Shown here: one piece after another, positions 36,302 through 45,439 of the stretch
How the letters are laid out: every line of letters starts with the position of its first letter
Position numbering within the stretch: the stretch's first letter is position 1
NCBI GenBank assembly: GCA_900468535.1
Contig: UBTY01000022.1
Span: 20,851 to 84,850 of the forward strand
Length of the DNA: 64,000 nt
From: Hyphomicrobiales bacterium
Lineage (GTDB): Bacteria > Pseudomonadota > Alphaproteobacteria > Rhizobiales > Rhizobiaceae
Reading direction: 5' to 3'
The notes under the pieces: generated by a model
The model's input: only the letters and a program-made list of their open reading frames with translations
Told to the model about the DNA's origin: nothing
The model's database searches: none
Translations under genes and position numbers: made by a program

Positions 36302-38304
36302 GCCTGCTCTCCCTGCTGCACCAGCCATGCCTTTTTTCGGGCGGAGCGCCGCCGCGCATCCTCTGCCGCAACCTCCTCGGCTGTGATCAATCGTTCATGC
36401 GGATCCGCCCAGGTGAAGATGACGAAGAGCGCAAAGCCAACGACCAGCCCGACGATCACCAGCCACCAGATCTGCCAGATCAGCGCGAAACCGGTGATGG
36501 AGGTGAAGGCTGCCGTTATAAAACCGACCGCGCTGTTTTGCGGCATCTCGATGGGTTGGTAGTTCGGCGCAGGGCCCAGATCCTGCTCGGCAATCGCGCC
36601 CTGCTTGATTTCCCAGTAGGGCTCCTGCTCACGCACATTGGGAAGCACCGCAAAATTGAATTCCGGAGGCGGAGACGGCGTTGCCCATTCGAGCGAGCGT
36701 CCATTCCAGGGGTCTCCCGTGACATCGCGAAGCGTCTCCCGGTGACGGATGCTCACCACGAGCTGGATGATCTGCGTAGCGGCTCCCGCAAACATGATTA
36801 TAATTCCAGCCGCCGAGACCAGAAGCCAGGGATACCATGCGGCGACCTCGATATGCTGCAAGCGTCGTGTCATGCCCTCGAGGCCTGTAATGTAAAGCGG
36901 AACGAAGGTGACGTAAAAGCCGACAAAGGCAAGCCAGAACGCCCACTTGCCCCAGCGCTCGTTCAGCTTGAAGCCGAAGGCCTTGGGAAACCAGAAGGTC
37001 ATCCCCGCAAACGCCCCGAACAAGACGCCCCCGATGATGACGTTATGGAAGTGCGCGACGAGGAAGAGACTGTTATGCAGCGCAAAATCAGCCGGCGGCA
37101 CTGCCAGCAGCACCCCGCTCATGCCGCCGATCACGAAGGTTACCAGAAAGCCCACGGACCACAGCATGGGTGTCTCGTAGCGGATGCGCCCCCCATACAT
37201 GGTGAACATCCAGTTGTAGATCTTCACGCCGGTTCCAACGGCAATGATGCTTGTCGCAATGCCGAATGCACCGTTCACATCAGCACCGGCCCCCATGGTG
37301 AAGAAGTGGTGCAGCCAGACCGTGAAGGAGACGATGCAGATGAACATCGTCGCGATGACCATGGAGCGATAGCCGAACAGCGGCTTGCTGGAGAAGGTCG
37401 AGATGATCTCGGAGAAGACGCCGAACGCCGGTAGAACGAGAATATAGACCTCCGGATGACCCCAGGCCCAGATGAGGTTGATGAACATCATCATGTTGCC
37501 GCCGCCGGAATTGGTGAAGAAGTGGAAGCCGAGGTAGCGGTCCAGCGTCAGCATGGCGAGGGTCGCGGTGAGGATCGGGAAGGCGGCGACGATGAGGAGG
37601 TTGGTGGCAAGCGCCGTCCAGCAAAACATCGGCATGCGCAGATAGCCCATGCCGGGCGCCCGCGTCTTGAGGATGGTGGTCACCAGGTTGACGCCGGTCA
37701 GCAGCGTTCCCAATCCGGAAATCTGAATGGCCCAGAGATAATAATCCACGCCGACATCCGGCGAGTACTGCAGCTCCGAAAGCGGCGGATAGGGCAGCCA
37801 GCCGGTACGGGCAAACTCCCCGATCAGCAGGCTGGCGTTGACCAGAAGGGCTCCGCTCGCGGTCAACCAGAAGCCGACGGAATTCAGCCTTGGAAAGGCA
37901 ACATCGCGCACACCCAGTTGCAGCGGCACGACAAAGTTCATGAGACCGATCATGAAGGGCATCGCCCCGAAGAAGATCATGATCGTACCATGGGCGGAGA
38001 AGATCTGGTTGAAATGCTCGGGCGGAAGATAGCCAGGTGACTGATAGGCGATCGCTTGCTGCGAGCGCATCATGATGGCATCCACGAAACCGCGCAGCAG
38101 CATCAGCAGCGCCAGGGTGCAGTACATGACCCCGATGCGCTTGTGGTCCACGCTGGTGATCCACTCCCGCCAGAGGTAGGGAACGTAGCCTTTCACCACC
38201 ACCCATATGGCGAGCGCCAAGCCGATGAGGAGGATGCCTGACCCCGCAATCAATGGGATAGGTTGATCGAGCGGAAGGGAAGACCAACTGAGTTTACCGA
38301 ACAA
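36298..38304 (-). CDS. cyoB: Cytochrome o ubiquinol oxidase subunit I
   Basis: 668 residues (663 in E. coli). No ATG precedes the conserved N-terminus; the TTG at 38304 gives the canonical start (M)[17 protein letters not shown], nine bases after AGGAGG and overlapping cyoA by 11 bases. About 15 membrane segments. Haem and copper ligands are visible: [24 protein letters not shown] (His-Tyr crosslink), WLHHFFTMG and [11 protein letters not shown]. It reduces oxygen to water while pumping protons, using ubiquinol. Confidence 0.95.
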   Translation of the reverse strand: MFGKLSWSSLPLDQPIPLIAGSGILLIGLALAIWVVVKGYVPYLWREWITSVDHKRIGVMYCTLALLMLLRGFVDAIMMRSQQAIAYQSPGYLPPEHFNQIFSAHGTIMIFFGAMPFMIGLMNFVVPLQLGVRDVAFPRLNSVGFWLTASGALLVNASLLIGEFARTGWLPYPPLSELQYSPDVGVDYYLWAIQISGLGTLLTGVNLVTTILKTRAPGMGYLRMPMFCWTALATNLLIVAAFPILTATLAMLTLDRYLGFHFFTNSGGGNMMMFINLIWAWGHPEVYILVLPAFGVFSEIISTFSSKPLFGYRSMVIATMFICIVSFTVWLHHFFTMGAGADVNGAFGIATSIIAVGTGVKIYNWMFTMYGGRIRYETPMLWSVGFLVTFVIGGMSGVLLAVPPADFALHNSLFLVAHFHNVIIGGVLFGAFAGMTFWFPKAFGFKLNERWGKWAFWLAFVGFYVTFVPLYITGLEGMTRRLQHIEVAAWYPWLLVSAAGIIIMFAGAATQIIQLVVSIRHRETLRDVTGDPWNGRSLEWATPSPPPEFNFAVLPNVREQEPYWEIKQGAIAEQDLGPAPNYQPIEMPQNSAVGFITAAFTSITGFALIWQIWWLVIVGLVVGFALFVIFTWADPHERLITAEEVAAEDARRRSARKKAWLVQQGEQA

Positions 38305-39214
38305 TGGTTGCGGCCTCCTGACCCTCTGTCGACGACTGTTGTGCCTGTGGCGGTGTATGATCGGGCTCGCCGCTGACGATCTTGTCGAACAGCCCCGGCT
38401 CCACCTTGCCGAACGATCTTGCCGGTACGTTCTGGCTCGGCGCTTCGAGCGCCTGATAGGCCGGAAGATCAAGCAGAGCATTCGATTGCTGCAGCGAAGC
38501 CGCCCAGAAGGAAAAGGCTTCCGGCGCCATGCTGCGTACGCGGAAATTCATGTCGGCAAATCCCTGACCGCTGAACTGCGTCGACTGACCGTAGAAATCG
38601 CCCGTGTGGTCCGCCATCAGGTGAAGCTGGGTGACCATGCCGTACATCACAGCGACCATACTGCCGAGCTGCGGCACGAAAAATGAGTTCATGACGCTGC
38701 CCGAGGTCAGCGACAGATGGATCGGCGTGCCGGCCGGAACCACAAGCTCGTTGACGCTTGCAAGGTGGAGGTCCGGGTAGATGAACAGCCATTTCCAATC
38801 GAGCGAGACGACCTGCACCTCAAGCGGCTTCTTGTCCGACTGCAAGGGTTTGTAGGGGTCGAGTTCGTGGCTGCCGATCCAGATTATGCCGCCAAGGAAG
38901 AGGATAACCAGAAAGGGGACGGACCAGATCAGCAGCTCCAGGCGGCCGGAGAAAGCGAAATCGGGACGATAACGGGCCTTGGTGTTGGAGGCGCGAAACC
39001 ACCACGCAAACAGTCCGATGCCGACGATCGTTGGGATGACGACCACCAGCATGACGCACAGCGAATTGAGCAGGATGGCGCGGTTGGCGGCAGCAACCGT
39101 ACCGTGGGGGGAGAGCACGCTCGGGCCGGCGCATCCGCTGAGAATTGCGAATGGAAGGGCCGAGAGCCAAGCCGACTTGGGCACGCATCTCGCTAGGGCT
39201 TTCCGTCCAAACAT
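38294..39214 (-). CDS. cyoA: Cytochrome o ubiquinol oxidase subunit II
   Basis: 306 residues from the ATG at 39214 (AGGCGC upstream); a TTG at 39244 is less likely. A lipoprotein signal with lipobox LSGC puts the lipidated cysteine at residue 28. Two membrane segments follow, then a periplasmic cupredoxin domain ([32 protein letters not shown]) that lacks the CuA ligands, as expected for a quinol rather than a cytochrome c oxidase. First gene of cyoABCD; site J lies 91 bases upstream. Confidence 0.94.
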   Translation of the reverse strand: MFGRKALARCVPKSAWLSALPFAILSGCAGPSVLSPHGTVAAANRAILLNSLCVMLVVVIPTIVGIGLFAWWFRASNTKARYRPDFAFSGRLELLIWSVPFLVILFLGGIIWIGSHELDPYKPLQSDKKPLEVQVVSLDWKWLFIYPDLHLASVNELVVPAGTPIHLSLTSGSVMNSFFVPQLGSMVAVMYGMVTQLHLMADHTGDFYGQSTQFSGQGFADMNFRVRSMAPEAFSFWAASLQQSNALLDLPAYQALEAPSQNVPARSFGKVEPGLFDKIVSGEPDHTPPQAQQSSTEGQEAATIVR

Positions 39215-39304
39215 GCTGCGCCTCATCGGCAATTCGTGTGGCAAAGGTAGGCGTTACGTTCCGATCGAGAGTTTGCTTTGCTTTTGCGCGTCTCACGTTC
39301 ATAC

Positions 39305-39321
39305 ATATCATGCCGTGATAT
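39305..39321. promoter_or_regulatory. MarR-type palindrome, site J (perfect)
   Basis: ATATCA, TGCCG, TGATAT: all 12 half-site positions match; identical to site G over all 17 bases. It lies 91 bases before the cyoA ATG. Confidence 0.7.
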
Positions 39322-39569
39322 AATGGGCAAAGCGGAGCACCAGATCGTATAGGTTTCCTCACGCAGTCTGCCTCCCGCCTATTTTACTCCTGCTCTCGCT
39401 TCCCTGCGCGAGGGGAAGACAATAAGCGCCGGTCAACGCGAACTAACTTACTGGGGACGAGTTAGTTCCCGCACGACCATACGGGCGGAGGAACAGGACA
39501 AGTAAAGCGATCATAAATTTGTCCGCAATTGTTAACGCTCACTGTAGGGGCACTCGCTGAGGACGGGTT

Positions 39570-39755
39570 CAAGACCTTAATTTGCAGCAGGTAGACGAAC
39601 CGGGAAGATTGAACACGCGCGAATGGTTTATCAGGCGCCCTCCGACTTTTTGATTCTTCTCGAGAGCAAGATGGCAGATATAACAAGCTCAAGCGATTTA
39701 ATGGGCGGCTAAACCTGAGCCTGTCACTTCGTGTCGGGCTCATCCTCTCAACCTT
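39570..39755 (+). repeat. 186-bp direct repeat, copy 1
   Basis: Aligns without gaps to 42166-42351 at a constant offset of 2596 bases, with scattered substitutions. Both copies contain AATTTGCAGCAGGTAGAC near the start, GGCGCCCTCC in the middle and AAGCTCAAGCGATTTAAT near the end, and both carry the start of a short frame MADITSSSDL. The intervening DNA holds a microprotein gene, the kup fragment, site K and nhaA. The rest of this interval (39325-39569) has no gene I can support. Confidence 0.85.
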
Positions 39756-39801
39756 CTACTCAGGCGTGAGCGACCCTGACCGGATCTCGCTTATCGCTCG
39801 G

Positions 39802-39918
39802 TCAAACTGGCGGCGGAGCCACAGTATGGCCGAGGAACAGGGTGCTGATCATCAGAGCAGCGATTAAGACGATAGCCCCGAACGCCAACAGAAAGATTTG
39901 GGTATTGGTGATCTTCAT
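39802..39918 (-). CDS. Single-pass membrane microprotein, 38 residues
   Basis: Starts MKITNTQIFLLAFGAIVLIA, one strong transmembrane helix (about residues 7-30), and ends GHTVAPPPV. It begins 9 bases after the stop of the kup fragment on the same strand. Only a weak AAGG touches the ATG, so translation may depend on coupling. No family recognised. Confidence 0.45.
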   Translation of the reverse strand: MKITNTQIFLLAFGAIVLIAALMISTLFLGHTVAPPPV

Positions 39919-39927
39919 CCTTAGAAT

Positions 39928-40626
39928 TTAGTAGCGAAACCATTCGGTGGTAGGGCCCCGCGACACGTTGGCGCTTGCCGGGCCGGCGTGTACCGGGTTA
40001 ACCGCCCAAAGAACGGCCGGGTCATCGAGAATATGAATGGCACCACTGATGCCCAGCACGAGAAACCAGAGCGCCATGACGGGACCAAACACGGCCGCGA
40101 CACCGCCTGTGCCAAACCGCTGGACAAAAAAGAGCAATGCTATGATCACGAGGGTGATGGCCACCACCCAGTTCGACAAAGCCGGGGCAACGACCTGAAT
40201 GCCTTCGACTGCAGACAGAACCGAGATCGCGGGCGTGATGATGGCGTCTCCAAGGAACAGCGACGCGCCCGCAACACCCAGCACAAGGATCCATGCGGGC
40301 CTTCTGGAAAGGCTGCCGCGGGCAAGCGTCATCAGTGAGAGCGTGCCGCCTTCGCCCCGGTTATCGGCCTTCAAGACGAAGGTCACGTATTTGATCGTCA
40401 CGACGATCGTCAGAGCCCAGACGATGAGGGACAAGATGCCAAGGACGTTGTCGCGGTGGGTGCCGCTGCCTGACGTGGCGTGAAGTGCCTCTCGGAATGC
40501 GTAAAGTGGACTTGTCCCGATATCGCCGTAGACCACACCGAGTGCTGCGAGAACAAGTGCGGGCATACCGCCATGCGTGGTGTGCTCGACTTCCGGATCT
40601 TCTGAGCGAAGTTCTGTATGGAGCAC
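39928..40626 (-). pseudogene. kup: Kup potassium transporter, C-terminally truncated
   Basis: 232 residues, against about 630 for an intact Kup. Residues 1 to about 213 are a good Kup N-terminus (GVVYGDIGTSPLYAFREAL, DNRGEGGTLSLMTLA, GDAIITPAISVLSAVEGIQV, DDPAVLWAVNPVHA), with the first five or so membrane segments. It then changes abruptly to an unrelated 18-residue tail ending GPTTEWFRY and stops. More than half of the transporter, including the cytoplasmic domain, is missing, so potassium uptake is unlikely. Site K lies 82 bases upstream of the ATG. The break lies inside the region bounded by the 186-bp repeats. Confidence 0.85.
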
Positions 40627-40707
40627 TGGGCCGCCTTTCTGTCAGGGTTAGGCCGGGTCGCGACTGCGGCGAAGATGGCTAAAAACTTCGATGCTGTCGC
40701 CCCAAGA

Positions 40708-40724
40708 AGATCACGAGATGATAT
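40708..40724. promoter_or_regulatory. MarR-type palindrome, site K
   Basis: AGATCA, CGAGA, TGATAT: 11 of 12 half-site positions. It lies 82 bases before the truncated kup gene and is the last copy in the cluster. Confidence 0.55.
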
Positions 40725-40786
40725 ATTCTGGCTTTTTTGTAGGAGATCGAGGACCGCGGCCCCTCAGGCGTCATGGTCCCAGTTCG

Positions 40787-41968
40787 TCAGGCGCGCCTGT
40801 TGAAGGTCCCAAGGATGATCGCACCGACGAAGCCAGAGGCCACAGACCCGAGCAGTATCCCCATCTTCACATGGTCCTGAATCGTCGGATCGTCGAACGC
40901 GAGAAGCCCAATGAAGAGGCTCATCGTAAAGCCGATCCCACAAAGCGCCGCAACCCCGGTCATCTGGCCCCAGCCGGCCTTTGCGGGAAGGTCGGCGAGG
41001 CCAAGCTTCACCAACAGGGTAACTGTACCAAGCACGCCGACGAGCTTGCCGAGCAGCAGCCCTGTCGCCACGCCCATCGTCAGCGGTTCGGAAAAGGTAG
41101 CAATAGAGGCTCCGGCGAACGAGACGCCGGCATTCGCAAAGCCGAAGATCGGCACCACAAAGAAGGCGACTGGCTTGTGCAGCAGGTGCTCAAGATGATG
41201 AAGCGGAGATTCCCTGTGCGTTGCTTCCGGCGTTCCGGGCGTCACCTTGAGCGGGATTGTCAGCGCGAGAAGGACGCCAGCGAAGGTCGCGTGGATGCCC
41301 GACAGGAAGACCAGAAGCCATAGCACAGCGCCAAGAACGAGGTAGGGCAAGAGCGTCAGTACTTTCGCGCGGTTCAGGCCATAGAGAGTCGCTAGCACGA
41401 CGGCTGCTCCGGCGAGAGCGAACATGTTGAGATCGTTGGTATAAAAGAGGGCGATCACCACGACCGCACCGAGATCGTCGATGATGGCGAGGGCGGCAAG
41501 GAAGATCTTCAGCGAAGCTGGCACGCGAGAGCCGAAGAGCGAAATCACGCCGAGAGCGAAGGCGATGTCGGTCGCGGTAGGGATCGCCCAGCCCCGAAGA
41601 GCCGCCGGGTTCTCCCAGTTGAAGCCAACGTAGAACAAGGCGGGGAAGACCATGCCGCCGAGCGCTGCCGCCCCAGGCAAAATTCTCCGGCTCCAGGAGG
41701 AAAGCTGCCCGTCGAGCATTTCACGCTTGATCTCAAGGCCGACCAGCAGGAAGAACAGCGCCATCAGGGCGTCGTTGATCCAGTGCAGTAGGCTTAGCGG
41801 GCCAACGAAGACGTGGAGCGCGTGGAAGTAGGCCTCGGCAAACGGCGAATTCGCTATCACGATGGCTACGAGCGCGACGGCCATGAGCACGAGACCGCCA
41901 GATGCTTCATTGTCGAGAAACTGGCGAAGGGTGGACCGAATACGGCCTGCGGAGATAGGCAACGACAT
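40787..41968 (-). CDS. nhaA: Na+/H+ antiporter NhaA
   Basis: 393 residues from the ATG at 41968 (GGGAG about nine bases upstream), close to the 388 of E. coli. Twelve membrane segments. The ion-binding aspartate pair is present in [21 protein letters not shown], and [34 protein letters not shown] and [15 protein letters not shown] are diagnostic. It exports sodium in exchange for protons at the inner membrane, mainly for alkaline and salt tolerance. It starts 198 bases from the second 186-bp repeat and has no palindrome upstream. Confidence 0.94.
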   Translation of the reverse strand: MSLPISAGRIRSTLRQFLDNEASGGLVLMAVALVAIVIANSPFAEAYFHALHVFVGPLSLLHWINDALMALFFLLVGLEIKREMLDGQLSSWSRRILPGAAALGGMVFPALFYVGFNWENPAALRGWAIPTATDIAFALGVISLFGSRVPASLKIFLAALAIIDDLGAVVVIALFYTNDLNMFALAGAAVVLATLYGLNRAKVLTLLPYLVLGAVLWLLVFLSGIHATFAGVLLALTIPLKVTPGTPEATHRESPLHHLEHLLHKPVAFFVVPIFGFANAGVSFAGASIATFSEPLTMGVATGLLLGKLVGVLGTVTLLVKLGLADLPAKAGWGQMTGVAALCGIGFTMSLFIGLLAFDDPTIQDHVKMGILLGSVASGFVGAIILGTFNRRA

Positions 41969-42165
41969 AGGCCAGCACTCCCTTGTGGAGGGTTGATCGT
42001 AGTCTCCGTCGATTTCGGGGAATCCCGTGGCGCACGCAGCACACGCCATCTATTTGAATAGTGGAGCAAGGCGTCGACTTCCAGCAAAATCGTTCACTTA
42101 GGGGTGCGAAAACCACCGAAACTGCCAGCCGCGACCACAGCGAACTGCGCTAGAGCGAGCAGCGC

Positions 42166-42351
42166 CAAGACTCTAATTTGCAGCAGGTAGACCAACCGGG
42201 AAGATTGAACACGCGCGAACGGTTTATCAGGCGCCCTCCAACTCTTTGATTCTTATCGAGAGCAAGATGGCGGATATAACAAGCTCAAGCGATTTAATTG
42301 GCGGCTACACCTGAGCCTCTCACTTCGAACCGGGCTCATCCCCTCAACCTT
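42166..42351 (+). repeat. 186-bp direct repeat, copy 2
   Basis: Gap-free partner of 39570-39755. Immediately right of its end a reverse frame (ending RRGWLPVICIFEIAGDDKGV then YMLTKG) looks like the tail of an unrelated protein, so the repeat edge may be a recombination joint. No other gene is supported between nhaA (41968) and 42502. Confidence 0.85.
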
Positions 42352-42501
42352 TCGTCAGCATATAGACGCCTTTGTCGTCGCCAGCGATCTCGAAGATGCA
42401 GATGACCGGAAGCCACCCCCGGCGTTCGCGAGCAGCCGTGAGTAAAACTTGGCGGCAAATGACACTGGTGGCGGCTGCCCGATTATTGGAACCCAGGCGT
42501 A

Positions 42502-42897
42502 TCACGGATTTAACAGGTCGGTACCATAAGAATTGTCGACCGCGCAGAGCCACTCATGCGACCCCGCTCTGCGAAAAACATAGGTCGCTCGTCGTAACGT
42601 CGCCGAGCGTGCACCGCCTTGATCAATAGTGTCGAGCCAGGTCTCCATAACGACAAGTGCCGTATCGGCACCCTCAATGATTTCCATGTGACCCTGGCGA
42701 ACGGCGAGGCTGTCGTTGAAATGAGCTGAGATCGATTCAAACGCTCGCCTGATCTGCTCTTTGCCTCTGGCAAGCATGCCAGGCTTGACCACCAAGGTGG
42801 CGTCTAAGGCGTAGAAATCCATGAGGGCATCGAAATTTTTCGCCGAGATCGCCCGGTCGGCGGACTCGATTAGTCGCTTCAAGGCGTGATCTGCCAT
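42502..42897 (-). CDS. SnoaL/NTF2-like small protein
   Basis: 131 residues from the ATG at 42897 (GGAG ten bases upstream); a GTG 18 bases earlier overlaps the tetR stop. NTF2-like cone fold pattern: helix DHALKRLIESADRAISAKNFDALMDFYALDATL, then GKEQIRRAFESI, and strands GHMEIIEGADTALVVMETWL. Such proteins are small enzymes or binding proteins (SnoaL, DUF4440). Directly downstream of tetR, so it belongs to the TetR-controlled locus. Confidence 0.8.
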   Translation of the reverse strand: MADHALKRLIESADRAISAKNFDALMDFYALDATLVVKPGMLARGKEQIRRAFESISAHFNDSLAVRQGHMEIIEGADTALVVMETWLDTIDQGGARSATLRRATYVFRRAGSHEWLCAVDNSYGTDLLNP

Positions 42898-42911
42898 TGC
42901 TCTCTTCTCCG

Positions 42912-43493
42912 TCACATCTCTTCGTCAAGTGAGGCATAGCGCTGAATGGTTTTGCCAATGGAGCGCACGATGAATTCGACAGGCATTGCAACGACTGGCG
43001 GGAGACCGAGGACGTAACGCGTCATCGCCAGCCCGATGAGCTGTGAACCGACGAGCCCTGCTCGAAGCGCTGCCGTTTCCGGTCGGCCGACTCGCGCGAT
43101 CGCAGGCAAAACCTGCGTCGCGAATATCCCGCGCATCCTTTCGGCAGCCTCCGGGTTGGAAGCTGCAGAACGCAAAAGGACCTGCATTCCTCCGCCGCTT
43201 TGTTCGCCTTCCCATATTGCCAGGAAGTGCCTGACGATTGCTTCGCCGATCGCGGTACCGTCGATGTTATTGAGATCGAGCAGCCGAAGATCTGGCGTGG
43301 CAACATGCGCGAACAGCGCTTCCTTGCTTCCGAAGTAGCGAATGATCATCGACGGATCAATCCCCGCGCGGGTGCCGATGTCTCTCACCGTCGTCCGCTC
43401 ATAGCCATTTTCCGAAAACAGTTGTTTGGCTGCGGTTTCGATCGCTTCGCGCGTCCGCATCGATTTTGGCGTGCTTCTCCTTGCTGAGGTCAT
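42912..43493 (-). CDS. TetR family transcriptional regulator
   Basis: 193 residues from the ATG at 43493. N-terminal HTH (REAIETAAKQLFSENGYERT, TVRDIGTRAGIDPSMIIRYF, GSKEALF), then a helical ligand domain related to TetR_C_17-type regulators. It is divergent from the FAD monooxygenase gene; the 79-base space contains two large inverted half-operators (43501-43560). It most likely represses itself, the downstream NTF2-like gene and the monooxygenase until an aromatic or drug-like ligand binds. Confidence 0.9.
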   Translation of the reverse strand: MTSARRSTPKSMRTREAIETAAKQLFSENGYERTTVRDIGTRAGIDPSMIIRYFGSKEALFAHVATPDLRLLDLNNIDGTAIGEAIVRHFLAIWEGEQSGGGMQVLLRSAASNPEAAERMRGIFATQVLPAIARVGRPETAALRAGLVGSQLIGLAMTRYVLGLPPVVAMPVEFIVRSIGKTIQRYASLDEEM

Positions 43494-43500
43494 GATCACG

Positions 43501-43560
43501 TTTTGCCAACAAGCGTTGACAAAAGCAAGCTGCTAAATTAGTCAACACTTGTTGGCAAAA
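43501..43560. promoter_or_regulatory. Paired TetR operator, 20-bp inverted repeat
   Basis: TTTTGCCAACAAGCGTTGAC (43501-43520) and the reverse complement of 43541-43560 agree at 19 of 20 positions, separated by 20 bases. Each arm is itself an imperfect palindrome (CAAC-N4-GTTG), so two regulator dimers could bind. It covers the promoters of the divergent tetR and monooxygenase genes. Confidence 0.75.
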
Positions 43561-43572
43561 TTGGAGATGGCC

Positions 43573-44829
43573 ATGACAGCCTTGGAAACAGACGTATTGA
43601 TCGTAGGGGCAGGTCCCGCGGGCCTGGCCTTGGCAGCAACACTGCAGGCGGGCGGGGTTCGTCACATTGTTGTTGACGCATTAGACGTCGCACAAAATAC
43701 GTCGCGTGCAGCCGTCGTGCATCCGCACACTCTCGAGATGCTCGACGACATTGGTGCTGCGGGGCCGCTCTCAGCAGAAGCAATAGCGCTGACGAGATTC
43801 ACTGTGCGCGACCGCGATCAGCCGCTTCTATCGCTCGACTTCTCGAAGCTGCCCTCCGCGTACCGGCATATGCTGATGGTGCCGCAGTCGACGACCGAAG
43901 CGGTAATCGAGGCCCGCCTGTTGGAGCTTGGCGGAGATGTACGTCGTGGGATCCGGGCGACTGATATCGTGTCGGACACCACCGGCGCAACCGTACGCCT
44001 GACTGGCTCAAGCGGAGATGAGGTAATTCACGCTCGATATGTCGTTGGAGCCGATGGCATGCGGAGCGTAGTTAGGGAAAGCTGCGGCATTGCCTTCGAA
44101 GGAGCGGCATATTCGGAATCGTTTATTCTTGCCGACGTTGTCATGGCATGGCCGCTCGGCCCGAGTGAGGTCTCGCTCTATTTCTCGCCCGCCGGATTGG
44201 TCGTCGTCGCGCCGCTTCCTGATGGATCGTATCGAATCGTCGCAACGCTCGACAATGCACCTGAGCGGCCGGATTTACCCGATATCCAAGCACTGCTCGA
44301 TCAGCGCGGACCGGCGGCTATATCTGCCAAGGTCACAAAGCTCCTATGGTCGTCCCGCTTCCGGATTTATCATAAGTTGGCGTCAACCTACCGGAAGGGT
44401 TCGACTCTGCTGATAGGAGATGCCGCTCATGTTCACAGTCCGGCCGGAGGGCAGGGGATGAACACCGGGATAGTCGATGCTATTGCCCTCGGACACACTC
44501 TTCGCGATGTAATCCGCCAAGGAGCTCCAGCATCGGCCCTCGATCAATTTGCCGCCCGTCGGCGGTCTGCCGCCAAGGAGGTTCTCGAACTGGCTGGTCG
44601 CCTGACAAAGATTGCTACGATCCAGTCACCCGCTGGCCGTCGCCTCCGAAATCTTGTGCTTCGGATTCTTGATAAGATGCCACCGTTTAAATCCAAGCTG
44701 GCACTCTCGCTGTCAGGCCTGGACCGGAAGCATCTGGCCACGGCGGGCGATGGCAGGGGATCGTGGCCACCCCTGACACCGCGGCCCGCCGTCGCGTCGT
44801 ACAGAGATTGTAGTTCCGGTCGCGTGTAG
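43573..44829 (+). CDS. FAD-dependent aromatic hydroxylase (PHBH/PheA/TetX-like)
   Basis: 418 residues from the ATG at 43573 (GGAG six bases upstream). FAD motif GAGPAGLALAATLQAGG near residue 12, the DG motif VVGADGMRSVVRE, and GDAAHVHSPAGGQGMNTGI near residue 285, all typical of class A flavoprotein monooxygenases. It hydroxylates an aromatic or polyketide substrate with NAD(P)H and oxygen. Control by the divergent TetR regulator fits drug or aromatic detoxification; the substrate is not predictable. The C-terminus (after about residue 385) is short and lacks the thioredoxin-like domain of phenol hydroxylases. Confidence 0.9.
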   Translation: MTALETDVLIVGAGPAGLALAATLQAGGVRHIVVDALDVAQNTSRAAVVHPHTLEMLDDIGAAGPLSAEAIALTRFTVRDRDQPLLSLDFSKLPSAYRHMLMVPQSTTEAVIEARLLELGGDVRRGIRATDIVSDTTGATVRLTGSSGDEVIHARYVVGADGMRSVVRESCGIAFEGAAYSESFILADVVMAWPLGPSEVSLYFSPAGLVVVAPLPDGSYRIVATLDNAPERPDLPDIQALLDQRGPAAISAKVTKLLWSSRFRIYHKLASTYRKGSTLLIGDAAHVHSPAGGQGMNTGIVDAIALGHTLRDVIRQGAPASALDQFAARRRSAAKEVLELAGRLTKIATIQSPAGRRLRNLVLRILDKMPPFKSKLALSLSGLDRKHLATAGDGRGSWPPLTPRPAVASYRDCSSGRV

Positions 44830-45439
44830 TGGATGGCTCGATCGTGGCGGCCAAAACTCCATTTGGTCATCGCGCCCTCATGGATGCTCCTACCGAATTC
44901 AACCTCGGTCAACTGGAAGGGCGGGTTGAGCTGACGTAACGAGGATGACAATCGGGCACGTCAAACGCCAGCGAGTTCCATAATTACCCTTTTTATGCCA
45001 CGAAGATCTAATTTTCAGACACTTGCGCTATCTTGCTGACACTTCGACGGTTCGATTCCCTTCACGGCGATAGTGCCGCACCGCTCATTTAATCATCGAC
45101 TTATGAGCCTATCATCCGAAAGCGCCGTCTCACTCCCACGTTGACCGCCAAACGCCGAAGGGCAGTCATCATTTGCCACCAACAGCGGAACTGGGTTGAC
45201 GCCATGAGCCCTCACTACTCGACCGAGGCGTTTGTCCTTGTCACCCGCCAGTATACAATACCTGCGATCAAGGCTGCCGCGATTGCTGTAATGTAATCGC
45301 CGGCAAAAGAGCTCCGCGTTCGCGAAACGTTGCGACAAGCGAACTGACTATCGTAGCACCGCCTTCGGACATGGTCGCCGCTTGAATTGCCGCCAATAGC
45401 GCGGCGCGGCGATCTGCACCGTCGCGCTTCTCGTACCCA
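44830..45439. other. Intergenic stretch, no gene seen
   Basis: About 610 bases without a convincing reading frame on either strand. It lies between the monooxygenase and the Tn3-type relic and is probably degraded. A T-arm-like segment near 45048 (GGTTCGATTCCC) is not part of a foldable tRNA. Confidence 0.5.

Noticed and set aside
36205..37434. 409-residue open frame on the plus strand
   Set aside because: It is antisense to cyoB/cyoC; the highly charged His/Asp/Arg-rich translation is typical of a shadow of a GC-rich gene.
45035..45080. T-arm-like GGTTCGATTCCCTTCACGGC, with a similar piece near 58208
   Set aside because: Possible integration-site remnant, but neither copy folds as a tRNA and the match is short; no paired attachment repeat could be shown.
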